Below are positions 45,801-56,300 of a DNA stretch of 64,000 bases, one piece after another. The stretch's first letter is position 1. Every line of letters starts with the position of its first letter. Origin of the DNA: Macrocystis pyrifera. Taxonomy: Eukaryota > Sar > Phaeophyceae > Laminariales > Laminariaceae. A model generated the notes under the pieces. The model did no database searches and was not told the origin of the DNA. It saw nothing but the letters and a program-made list of their open reading frames with translations. The translations under genes and the position numbers were made by a program. The stretch lies in NCBI GenBank assembly GCA_031763025.1, contig JASSKH010000006.1, positions 9,049,691-9,113,690 of the forward strand, given 5' to 3'.

Positions 45801-46537
45801 TGAAAGTCCGGATGCTGAAGGCCGAGGTGATTGAGACCTTGCTGTACGGTTGCGTGACGTGGACCCTCAATGCGGACCACTTCGCCAAGCTTCGATCAGC
45901 CCACCACGAAGTCCTTCTGCGAGTCATTGGTTTCCAGCGCCGACTACGCACCGACCACACCACCCTCTCGTATGCGAAGGCGCTCAGGATAACACGATGC
46001 GAAAGTATCGAAACGACCATCCGTAAACGGCGACTCTTCTTTGCGGGGGCTGTGGTGCGGCAACACGAGGGGCGATTGCCCAGTCGGTTGATGTTCGGGA
46101 CGATCGCTGGTGGGGGGAGCCCGAAACCAGGCGGGCAGCCTAAGACTTGGCCTAGGGCAATTGCTGAGGACCTTAGAGTGTTCAAAGCCTCAAAGGGATC
46201 AACGGAAGACTCCCCCTTAGTCTTTGGAGTTGGGACCGCACTGTGGCCCACTGCAGCAAAACAGACGGGAAAGTGGTACCGGGGAATCCTCGAAGCAGCT
46301 GAACAGTTCATGGGCAGGTGGCACGAGGCTGAGGCAAAGCTGAGTAGACAGCGCCGTGCATCCGCTGCAGGTAGTGTTAGAGGGAATGGGGGGAGGGGTA
46401 ACAGCAGGAGGGGTAGAGGGAACACCGTACAAGTGTATAGGGGCAGGGGGGGGAACAGGAGGAGTAGAAGGGAAACCGCGGCAGAAGAGAGTAGCAGAGA
46501 GACCGCAGATAGGGTAGCAAGGTACCAGGCCGACTAA
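42812..46537 (+). CDS. LINE polyprotein: endonuclease and reverse transcriptase
   Basis: 1,241 residues from ATG 42812 (an in-frame GTG lies 9 nt upstream) to TAA 46535-46537. Residues about 75-115 are very basic (KKKRQKKQKRRRGRASRRL). The APE-type endonuclease follows: VVVATYNVRTL, GLQETR, VVAYAPTD, LIDANGRTG and the SDHN box (about 43925). The RT starts near GMSNWKAVGPDGLP, with [26 protein letters not shown] and catalytic YADD at 45458-45469, then LGGIIHENADLS. The C-terminus is Arg/Gly-rich, with no RNase H and no CCHC knuckle that I can see. It would nick target DNA and prime reverse transcription there. Clade not fixed (Jockey/I/L1-like group). Confidence 0.95.
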   Translation: MSFIFNPEAEEFIPEAGRVHHHSRERCVGNLGRGEAGHRVGTQARQEGWGCRSWLGRLHPTNGNQGANRATKRRANIIIEKKKRQKKQKRRRGRASRRLAKKAAREARKRRKAALVVVATYNVRTLAVKGKNGYGHDECVLAKGRQLGCDFIGLQETRRSGNTRFRAAGYQVFCSGQEKTAARQGLYGVGLAVKDSICRTSKFTQQFIDERLMSMRFELDGRCDAVNFVVAYAPTDCTKDSKQKGMFWRKLEDLVEQIPAKECLFVLIDANGRTGGRIEGCGDDECRVLGAYGRDVRSDNGKRLLSFATSCKLALTNTFFSTRKGGISHTYNGTSLNDRKRIDYILTRQVHRPRVHNVTVVSQPPPPAKADSDHNIVYIKARLSGHFSSNRRLLKPPKRREFDRQLFLSDGERRHRIVERVVSTLNQPTQPRNTSGMVEFFTTTVMNAVEKEVPPPPRRHHRNGWCETPETVAAFKVAWTAREDARQLLRVYPRDSTAWKKLRSACANLQEVVAAGVNAYFEEYLAETEKFLASSDQRGFYKHLKSTVGLQGTKARSEQFIMDEDGTLLRDQARIRERWAGHYHKLLNTKSLKLDPTIIDLVPPRPLKLSLGNEPSIDEMMEAVKGMSNWKAVGPDGLPVEVLKLDHPAFVQYFHSILVNVWVTGEVPQQWKDAIIKTLHKKKDRTDCNNYRGISLVAHAGKVLLKIVASRLSSYCETEHILPEEQCGFRPARSTVDMLFVVRRLQQLGRQKKIPLYMCFIDLQKAYDSVDRELLWEVLTRLGVPTKMLTIIRNFHEGMRARVRADDGEYSDWFNVTQGLRQGCVLSPLLFNVFFAAAIHIVLVRFSKDECIVRGLVHLEEDRVVGKEEPLACVQRAVWGMLYADDAGIVSKSAEGLARMMTVIVTVFEAVGLTVSEKKTETMLLRTPDQTFTTSPLAIEAAGQKYKQTTQFLYLGGIIHENADLSFEIERRIRLMRACLKRYGPELYDRTNAPLGLKVRMLKAEVIETLLYGCVTWTLNADHFAKLRSAHHEVLLRVIGFQRRLRTDHTTLSYAKALRITRCESIETTIRKRRLFFAGAVVRQHEGRLPSRLMFGTIAGGGSPKPGGQPKTWPRAIAEDLRVFKASKGSTEDSPLVFGVGTALWPTAAKQTGKWYRGILEAAEQFMGRWHEAEAKLSRQRRASAAGSVRGNGGRGNSRRGRGNTVQVYRGRGGNRRSRRETAAEESSRETADRVARYQAD

Positions 46538-47314
46538 TAGGTTGGACGTTTCTTTGCTACTCGTACCGCCAACTGCTGCGGCCGTTCGGTATGCATTTTG
46601 ATTTTTTTCCCTTCTTATCCTTATGAAAGAAGTACTACATAGTGGGTGGGTGACGAGCGTATCTTGGCCCACTCACTATTGCTCTTTTTACTTAGTTAAG
46701 TGTTCACCGGGATGCATAGTCCCCTTTTTCCTTCTCGTATCTTTCCCCTTGCACGTCCCTTTTGGCTCATGCTCGGGGTAAGTATGTATGTGTCTGAGCT
46801 TTGGCTTCCCATTTTATTTATTTATTTGGGATTCTTCTCCTTTCTTTTTCTTTTTCTTGTTCTTTTTCGGTTTGGTTTTTTCGTTGCTTCTCTTTCTTTA
46901 TGGTGTATTTTGGTTGCTGGCGTATGTATGTATGTTGTGTCGGCCGCACCCAGTGCGAAGGCATGGTATTACGTAGGCTATTAATGCATTACGGTGTGTT
47001 ATCTCTGTGTCGTAGTCTGTGACCACAGAGCTCGTATCTTTCTAGGGTGAAGAATCAGCACGGACACTGGGCTTGCTGGATGTCGACCAGTAGAAGAACG
47101 GTTTAATGTGAAGAACACACACACACACACACACACACGAACGCACACTGGTGCCTGGGTGCGATTCCCCAGTCGCGTCGGGCCGCCTTTTCTTGTGCGA
47201 GAGATACCCCCTCTCTCATTTCGTCTTTCCCACCTTTCACCGCACCACGCTTCCACTTCACGGCCTGAACCTCCATCGTGCACTCAGGATAACAGGTTAT
47301 TTCACGCTTTCAGT

Positions 47315-50300
47315 ATGAAGACCTCCTTAGGATTCGGAATGGCGGTTTTCGTGGCCTCAGTGAACGCCATGGACTACGAGGTCTCGTCGTGCGACGAGCT
47401 TGCGAGCATCGACGACACCATGGTCACATCTCTCACCATCACCAGCACGCCCTTCGAGTGCGACTCGTACACGCGCTTCCCCGTGCGCAACGACATGGTC
47501 CTCAAGTCTGACGCGGCTGTGGAGTTTTCGAACTTCGCGCTGAAAGTATTGGGTACCCTCACCGTGGAGCCCGACGTGACCTTCGGGGGCGTCACTCAAC
47601 AGGTACTTTTTTTTTTTTTTTTTTTTTTTTTTTCATCATCACTTATACTTTCCAGCCCACTCGTAGGAGGTTTTACCCTCGACGATCTTCTGGACAAGCC
47701 GTGGTCACAGGTGTCGTCCCTTCTCCCCCCCGGTACGTGCCTTTAGTTTTTATCGCGCATAGGGTTCAGCATTCCCACTGCTCGTCGATTTTCATCGAAT
47801 GTACAGCTAACTCACGCTCTCGCGCTTTCCGCTAATCAATTTTATGCAAGAAAAAGTCCCTACGAGCATGCACTCGGTGAGACTCGAACTCACGAAATTG
47901 ATCTTGATAGGCTCGCGGACCACCTACCAAGCCACCGGGGACGCCGTGTACTACAACAATAGCAGTAGTGGCAGTGCGCACGTAGAATATCGTCTATCGA
48001 AACAATGATTTGCCAGGAGGAAGTTGTTGCGTTGGTTCGTCCGCTCTAGATGTGCGGTACTTTTCTTATTTCAGTGACGTGACGGGATGTGACAGATTTG
48101 ACTTGTTTGGCGGTAAAACAAAAAGAAAATTGTACGGAACAGGACGGTAAAATGAAGACAAAAAAGTTGGCGGGGCGGGACGGGACGCGACAGCGGGTGC
48201 GTGATTTCTCGACGGAACGGGACGGTAATTTTTTTTTTTTTTTTTTTTTTTTAATCCTCCAGCGGATTGGTAAAAATAAAGCTTAAGCTCACTACAGTTA
48301 AAGATTATTTTTCTCGGCGGGACGGGACGGTAAATATTTTTTTCCTCGGCGGGACGGGACGGTAAATATTTTTTTTCCTTGGCGGAGCGGGACGTTAAAT
48401 ATTTTTTTCCATGGCGGGGTGGGACGGTAAATATTTTGCCTCGGCGGGACGGGACGGTAAAATATAGTTTTCCTCTTTCCCGCTGCAAGGTCGGCGGGGT
48501 TGTACGTGAACTTTCCCTCACTGCTGGTTGCCCGCGGGGAGCCGTCCCGAGGCCGGTCCCGGTAACTTTGTGACCACCGTGCACTTCACGTTTTTCTTCT
48601 CGACCAGCGCCTCAAACTCCGAGAAATGTGGCCACACGGGCGACATCTTCTTCTGATTCCTTCCCACCCCTGCCCCAAGCACTGTTGTTGCGGTGCCAGC
48701 TGATGGTGGCTGTTCTGATGGTTGTGCTTGCGCTGTGTTACTCATGGTTGTGGAGGTGGAGGTAGTGGTGGAGGTGGTGGTGGTGATTCTAGTGCCGCTG
48801 CTAATAATAGTCGATCGACCCCGCCCGTGAGATGGGCATCCATGGCGTCCGTGCCGGCTACGCCAAAGATGTCAAGAGACAGCACGCTCACCCCTTGATA
48901 GACAGCAACTTTGCCTTGACATGCTTTGACTGTGACACCAAACTCCTAGGTTTTAGTGTGGAACACTCGTTTTAGTGTGGACCACTCGACCCTACATCCT
49001 TGACATCGCACGTTTTGTGTCGCTGGATGGCATGTCTCCTGACATCTTTGGGTCACACCAGTACTGGTGTGGCCGTGAGTTGAGTGTTCTGTGTTGTTTT
49101 GTGGGTGGTGTGTGGTGGCGAGCTGGTTGCGCGTGGAAATATCAAGTATGAAAAGAATCATTAAAAAAACGAAAAAAAACGAAACACCATGTACTACTTG
49201 GTATTAATAGTATTTTTTCTTTTTTGTTCGTACTTCGTAATTATTTGTATACTCATTTAAATATATACTGGTAATACGTACATCATCAACACCAGCACAG
49301 CTTCTTCTGCGAAAACGAAAAGATGATGAAATACGTTACCTGTGAGTTCGAGTGATTAATTGGATAGTTGACACTCAATTTTGCAAGCTGCGTAGTGTGT
49401 GTGTGTGTGTTCTTCACATTAAACCGTTCTTCTACTCGTCGACATCCAGCAAGCCCAGTGTCCGTGCTGATTCTTCACCCTAGAAAGATACGAGCTCTGT
49501 GGTCACAGACTACGACACAGAGATAACACACCGTGATGCATAAATAGCCTACGTAATACCATGCCTTCGCACTAGGTGCGGCCGACACAACATACATAGT
49601 ACACCTACTTGGTTCTATATTTCATTCACAGTATGGGGGAAGTGCACTATTTCTGATGAAATGTATTTATAAAGGAATTACTGAATTTCAGTACACCTCA
49701 TTTTTCGTAATCCGTTTCCTAATTCGTGGTGGGAATGGTGGGAAAAGACGACTACGAATGTATCTTGCACAGGAAGAGACAAGTTGTGTCGGCGGGACGG
49801 GACTGTATGTGACAACGGTGCAGCTTTTGATGACGGGAAGGGTCGCTAAAATTACGGTATCCCGACGGGACGAGACGGGAATTTCCAACGGGAGATGTGT
49901 TATCGGCGGGACGGGCCGGTAATTGACGACGGTCAGGGAACTTGTCGGCGGGACGGGACGGTGGGACCATTTTGAAGGCGGTTTTACCGTCCCGTTCCGC
50001 CGAAATACCGGGATAAGCCTTGATTCATACTGTAGTGACCGCTGACCTCTAGGCTGCAGCTGCGTCTGGCTGCGTAGTTCCGCAGCAGCAGCAGAGATTG
50101 TTACAAAGGATCTACGTGTTCGCTCGAACGTGAACCAGAAGGCCCCGAAGGGCCAAGGGATCGGCAGGCTTGGCTGGATGATCACTGCCTGAAGAAGGAC
50201 GAGGGGATGACCATGGCGACAGCTCCGCTCTCGACGCTGTACTTGCTGGACAACATGAGCTCTTGGAAAGGCTTCCAAACGTAATTGTCACATTGCTGAA

Positions 50301-53300
50301 GAACACCATGATGCCATCATAAAACTACAACAGCAGTAGCAGCACCCGTCTGTTGTTCGTTGTAGTTGTCGTAGTGTTAATACGGGTCTTGCCAATCCTG
50401 TTGTAAAAAAAAGCTTGACACCCTACCAGTCTGTCCAGTAATGTACCAGCTATATGTACTCCACGAGGTCATGTAGCTCCGAAATCCCGAAACCCGCCCG
50501 ATATAAGCATCACAAGCACCGCTTGAGTTTTGACGAAATTCTCAACATACATGATCGCAGCCGCTGTCATATTTCTTGTTCGAGTACACAGCGAGCGTCG
50601 GAGGTGTAAACGGATTTTTTCAAACTTAACGCGTTTCGCGTTTTTTTATTGATTGAAGAATCCAAAGCACAGCATAGATATACATTTCTGTCAAAACTGA
50701 TTACATCTCGGAGCGTTTGGGCAGGCCGCTGTTTCCCTCTCGCGAGTTTGAGGAGCGCTTCCATGATACAAGATGTGATAGGCTATCTTGCTGCTCGAAC
50801 GATTTAGCAGCCTGTAGCAGTTCGTGTTTGAGCGGCTTTAGCATTTCGACTGAGTGTCTGTTTTATCATCGTGTACCCGTTGTTCAGCAAGCTGTATGCG
50901 GAAATACTGTGTTCCGGTCTATTTTCCGGTAATGTTTGTCACACATAGCAAGCAGTACACATCCGCCGAAGAAGAAAACAGCGCTCTTTGCCCATGGCAC
51001 TTCTGTTTTGTGGTAAATAAGAGATGCACACCTGTATGTTAAGTATAATACGTACGTACGATATCATTCGTACGAGGCACTAACAAGTACCTGGTAGCAC
51101 GTAGTGACCGCGGGCCGCATTGTGGCGATGGCCAATAACCCGGAAGGGCTACGTATGATGAATTGATGTGAGAACAACAACCTGGAAGGGCTACGTACAT
51201 ATGGAAAGGGAAGACTGAATCATTGGAATCCTAAATCAGGATGCTTCAATAGTAGATGCGTCTTATTTCGTCACAGTGCGATATATACGGAGCCAGTTGC
51301 ACGGTGCAATAATATCCAGTCAGGACGTCAGGATATTTATTTGTGTTCGAGTCGACCTGCCGCCAAAACCGAGGGACCCCCTTTGAGCCGACATCTGCCA
51401 TGACTGGCAGGCTCTTTCACTCACGATCGTTGAGGTATTCATCCGTATTCTCAGTTTGGAAAACTGAGTCTCTGTTTTGGTGATTGCAAATCTGTCTGTC
51501 TATCTATCTGTCCACACCCCTTATATTTTCGAATATATATTAGTGCGTGCCATTGATCGATACATAAAGTCGTCGCAGATGATATTCATAGGACGTATTC
51601 GACTCTTACAGACCTTATATGCTGAAACATACCATACCACCAGGCAATATGTAGCCATATATTGTAATGCATCCACCACACCGTACTATGATACCACACC
51701 ACCAACATATCATATCACATTCCGTGATTTTTCCATATAGTATATCAAACCATACTATCATACTATACCAACATACGATATGACATACCGTGCCACACCG
51801 CACACCATGCCACACCGTACCGTACCACTTACCATCCATACCATACTCATACTGATCCAACACTACCCGAGGGGCTCAACCATACGAGGACTGAAGGAGT
51901 ATAGATATCATCATACTGCTGTGCCAACAAACACCACAAGTATGTGCCCATAAGCATGCCTTCAGGGCGACAGAGCAGGAGCGAGTATAGATACTATCCT
52001 ACCGCTGTACCAACACGACAAGTACACGAGAACATGCGAGCGCACGACGAGCGAGCAGGTGGAGCGAGTATAGATACCATACTGCTGCACCAACACCACA
52101 AGTACACAAAAACATGCGAGCGCGCGACGAGCGAGCAGGAGGAGCGAGTATAGATAGCATACTGCTGTACCAACACCACAAGTACACAAGAGCATGCGAG
52201 CGCGCGACGAGCGATGACATAGCACAAGGGCATGCCTTCAAGCCGACAGAGCAGTATAGATACCATATTGCTGCACCAACACCACAGGCACACAAGAGCA
52301 TGCGAGCTCGCGACGAGCGATGGCGGATTGTCAGCTCTCTCGCCGCAGGCCAGTTTCAAATCGCGAGGGAAATATATAGGCTGCTGATGCTGTTTAGTTT
52401 TTTTACGTACTCTAAACGCCGAGGTCCACACCGAAGACGCGAGCGAGGAACTCGCATTTTCAGCCGTTTGAAAACCGCATCCCCTTCGAGTTTTTCTGGC
52501 CTGATTTCCTGCCCGCTGTGTGAAATTAATCCTCTTCTACGACGAGTGTTTTGTTGACAAAGAAAACCACCGACTCTAGTTCCAAGTTATTAGATCATTT
52601 TCCGATTTTTCTGTCCGAAATGAACCACAATGATGAGTTTTAGACATAGAGCGGCTCTATTATTATGTCGAATATTCAATGGCCTTATTTTTCCCCTCGG
52701 AAAGACATAACGCGTAAGCAGAGAGGTTTACATATATATGTATATCTAACAAACAGAAAATAGGTTGGAAATGCTGTTGTTGCGGAAAAACTGCTTGTTG
52801 GAGATCACGACCCCTGCCGACACGCCGCAGTCGCAGTATCAAGAAACCCCGCTGTATTGCCGTGCAACCGGCTGGGGACCACGACGTTTAACCATGACCC
52901 CCTCTGGTGGACTCTCATATTTCGTTTTTTTTTTTTCGATTCTCTGTCTGTGTCGTGCAGAGATCTCTTGTCCTCGTCTGTCGATTGCTTTGTAACTGTC
53001 GTGTTTTACATATTTTTCATTGCACAACCGATACCGCAGCCATGGTATCAACATACAGAAATTATACGACCACGAGTAGTACAGATAGCCAGCACGCAGA
53101 CGTTCAGCCTGAGACAACCCGCCTGCTGGGGTGCCGTCTGTGCCGGTGCCGACTGGTCTCTCTGGTCACTCTGACGAACAGACTCCAACTGCGACTTCAC
53201 AAAAACAAAGACAAGCAAACTGAGAACAGCCGCTCGAATGCATTTTATCGAGGGCATTAACAATCTTCCAAAATCTAGGACATCTAAATTCATATCGTAC

Positions 53301-56300
53301 CAGGAACCAGGTGAATCGTACCTTATCGCCTCGACAGACGGCAGTATTATTTGTTTTTCAAAGATAATTTATCGCAATAAAAAGTATACCCCAGTCCGCC
53401 ATCGACTGTGTTGTTGTTCTCACACTATTACGGGGGTCCATAGTTAACAGGACCTATGGCATACATAAAAACCTATATATTTAGGTATTTTTACTAACAA
53501 TATTTGGTCCTGTTTACTATGGTCCCCCGTAATAACTCATCGTCACAATACAATGCAGTCCGTGGTCGCAGGAGAGGCTCCAATAACTCTGTCTGGAGTG
53601 GAAGAATACCTCGGGAAAAATCAAGAAACAAGCAAACAATAATGCACATGATAACTGAAGCACATCTACACCTCAGACAAGAAAAGAGTGAGGTCCGCGC
53701 GCGTACGTATTAGTATCAGGTACATGCGGTATGCTGTACAAGTCGCCACATAAACCGACAAGACCGCATAATACATAGACAGGATGAAAAAGCAACTCGA
53801 CGTCGAAAAATCGAAAATCAAAATCGAATTCGAAAAATCATGAATCAAAAAGGGAAGAGAGAGAGAAAAAAATCAATTCAGGCAAGAAAGCAAGAAAGCA
53901 AGAAAGGGAACACACAGGAGAGTGCGCAGATTTTTGCAGGTTCCAGGCTCGTAAGCTACGCGAGGGGTGTGGAGCAGAGATAACAACCAAAAACAAACAT
54001 ACTTACTCCCCCACCAAGAACACCAGGGGGGCAAAAAAGAAACTAATAGACAAAGGAAAGCGAAAATAAAAAAGCAGACTGAGAAAAGCGAAAAGGAAGA
54101 TAAAATGAAACACAAAGAGGGGCAAACGGGAAAAAAGAAAAGAGGGAAAAAAGAAAGGAAAAGGGACAAGAAAGGGACACAAAGGGGTGGAGGGGTTAGG
54201 TAACACGAAAGGCAAGCACTGGTGCATACAGATACGCCAAGTTGACCGGGTGCCCCCAAGTTTATACTTCGGTCCCAAAGAAGGGAGCGCATCAAGACGA
54301 TGATGGTCATACCAGACGTCAGTCTATTGGGCAGATCGCCCCCGCCCCCGCCCTCCTCCCCCCTCCCCCCCCCCCCCTTCCCCACTTCCCCCCTCGTCCC
54401 CCTTTCGGCCTACCAATCTGCCCTGCCATCCTGCGCGCGTGCATTGGGGTCAAGGGTTGTAGTCGCGGTTGCAGCCATCCTGTGCTGTTCTGCCGATGCC
54501 TCCTTCTCATCCTTGTGCCATTCCCACATGAAGTCCTCCGTCCCTTTCTCGACCCGTCGGAACCATCTGCCGGCTTTCTGTGCTGCCTCGCGCCACCCTT
54601 CGACCTTGATGTCAAACTCGCCGAGGTCCTCTTCAAGGTACCTCATCCAGTCCCACTCCTGTCCTCCGGAGTAGCCCTTACCCCCGACCATCTCCCCAAA
54701 CATCACCCTCTTTGGCAGACGCTCCTCTCCCATGCGTGTCACAAAGCCCGCGAACAATATCCTACGCCTGCGTACCATCGTCTCAACGCTCTCGGAGTTT
54801 GTCCCGAGAAGCTCGTTGGCATAGGATAAAATGTGGTCTTCTCGCTTTCGTTTCCGCCAGCCGAGGCATTGAGGAGCATCTTGTGGTGAACCTCCCGTAG
54901 CCTGCCGTAATCAGTCTTGGTCGGGCTCCAAGTGACGCATCCGTAGAGCAACATTTCGATCACGTCGGCTCTCAGCATCCGCACCTTCAGGCGTAGGCGC
55001 ACAGCGGGGCGGCCATAGATTTCCATTTCAAACCGCCCGAAGCACGCCCATGCCCTCTGGAGTCGACGCGCTACCTCGACACTTCTGCTCGTCCAATCTG
55101 CGCTGATAACCCCGCCCAAATACACAAACCCGAGTGTTTGTTTGCACACTTGGCCAGCTGCAGTGACTATGAACGGCACGTTCTCCCCATCTTTCGTTTG
55201 CAGACACTTTATTTCCGTCTTGGCCTCCGAGACCGTCATGCCGAACGCGGCACATGCAGTCACGATCACCGTAATCTTCTCTATGCTGTTAGGTGATCGC
55301 GATGCATTGCATCGTCAGCATACAGCTTTGCCCATAATGTGTGGGCCTCTTGATCCTCCCCCTGTCCGTCGGCTTGTCCGGCCCGTGCCTCCCCCCTCCC
55401 CCTCTTCTTTTGCCCCTTATCGTTCTTTCGTTGGAGTCGCACCATGCTGTCCGTGATGGCTTTATCAACGGCGAAACGCTTCGCTGCCAGATTCAGTATC
55501 GCTGTGAAAAACGTTTTGAACAGCAATGGCGCGAGCACACAGCCTTGCCGAGGACCCTGCTCCACGTCGAACGTATGTGAGCACTCGCCATCATCCAGCC
55601 GCGCGCATGCTCGCATGCCGTCGTGGGATTGACGGATGACGGCGAGCATTCTAGGTGGTACGCCAAAGCGAGATGAGACAGTCCACAGGAGGGTTCGGTC
55701 GACGGAGTCATAGGCTTTGGTGAGGTCGACAAAGCACATGAACAGCGTGGTGTCCTTAATCTTTGCCAGTTCCTGCAAGCGTCGCGCCACGAACATCATG
55801 CCGACCGTCGAACGTTCGGGCCTAAAGCCACACTGCTCCTCGGGCAGGATGACTTCCCGTTCTCAGTAGTCGCTGAGGCGGCGCGCGATGACTTTGAGGA
55901 GTACTTTGCCGGTACGCCCAACAAGGGAAATGCCCAGATAGTTACCGCATTCCGTCCTGTCTTTCTTCTTGTGCAGCACCTTAATCGTTGCATCCTTTCG
56001 TTGCTGCGGCACGACCTCTCCCCTCCACACAGCGACGAAGATCTCGTAGAAGTTTCATAAGGTGTCCGAGTCTCCTTCGTCGGCCGGAACCTTCAGGACT
56101 TCAGCTGCGGGACCATCAGGCCCAACCACCTAGCGGTTCGCCATCGCCCGGATCGCATCTTCCACCTCGTACCTAGATTAGGAACTCCAAATCACCCTGT
56201 GGTCAAAACAGTGTTGAGTAGGGTGACATATGGCGAGCGCTAGCCAGGCGATTGTTTGAATAACTTGGCCGCTGTTGTAGAAAACAGAAGACGACATTTC

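Larger units (their letters stand above)
42481..47138 (+). mobile_element. Full-length APE-type LINE
   Basis: About 4.66 kb: a 5' UTR of about 330 bp starting where the tandem array breaks, one large ORF (42812-46537), a ~580-bp 3' UTR, and an (AC)n tail at 47114-47138. The 3' limit is supported by an independent copy of the last ~200 bp in the opposite orientation at 49395-49598, which also ends in the dinucleotide repeat. The exact 5' end and target duplication could not be fixed. The ORF is unbroken, so it may be active and could serve related copies. Confidence 0.85.

Noticed and set aside
45598..46425. Long minus-strand open frame over the LINE 3' coding part
   Set aside because: Antisense shadow of the RT ORF.
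53967..54203. Lys-rich open frame
   Set aside because: Purine-rich low-complexity DNA.
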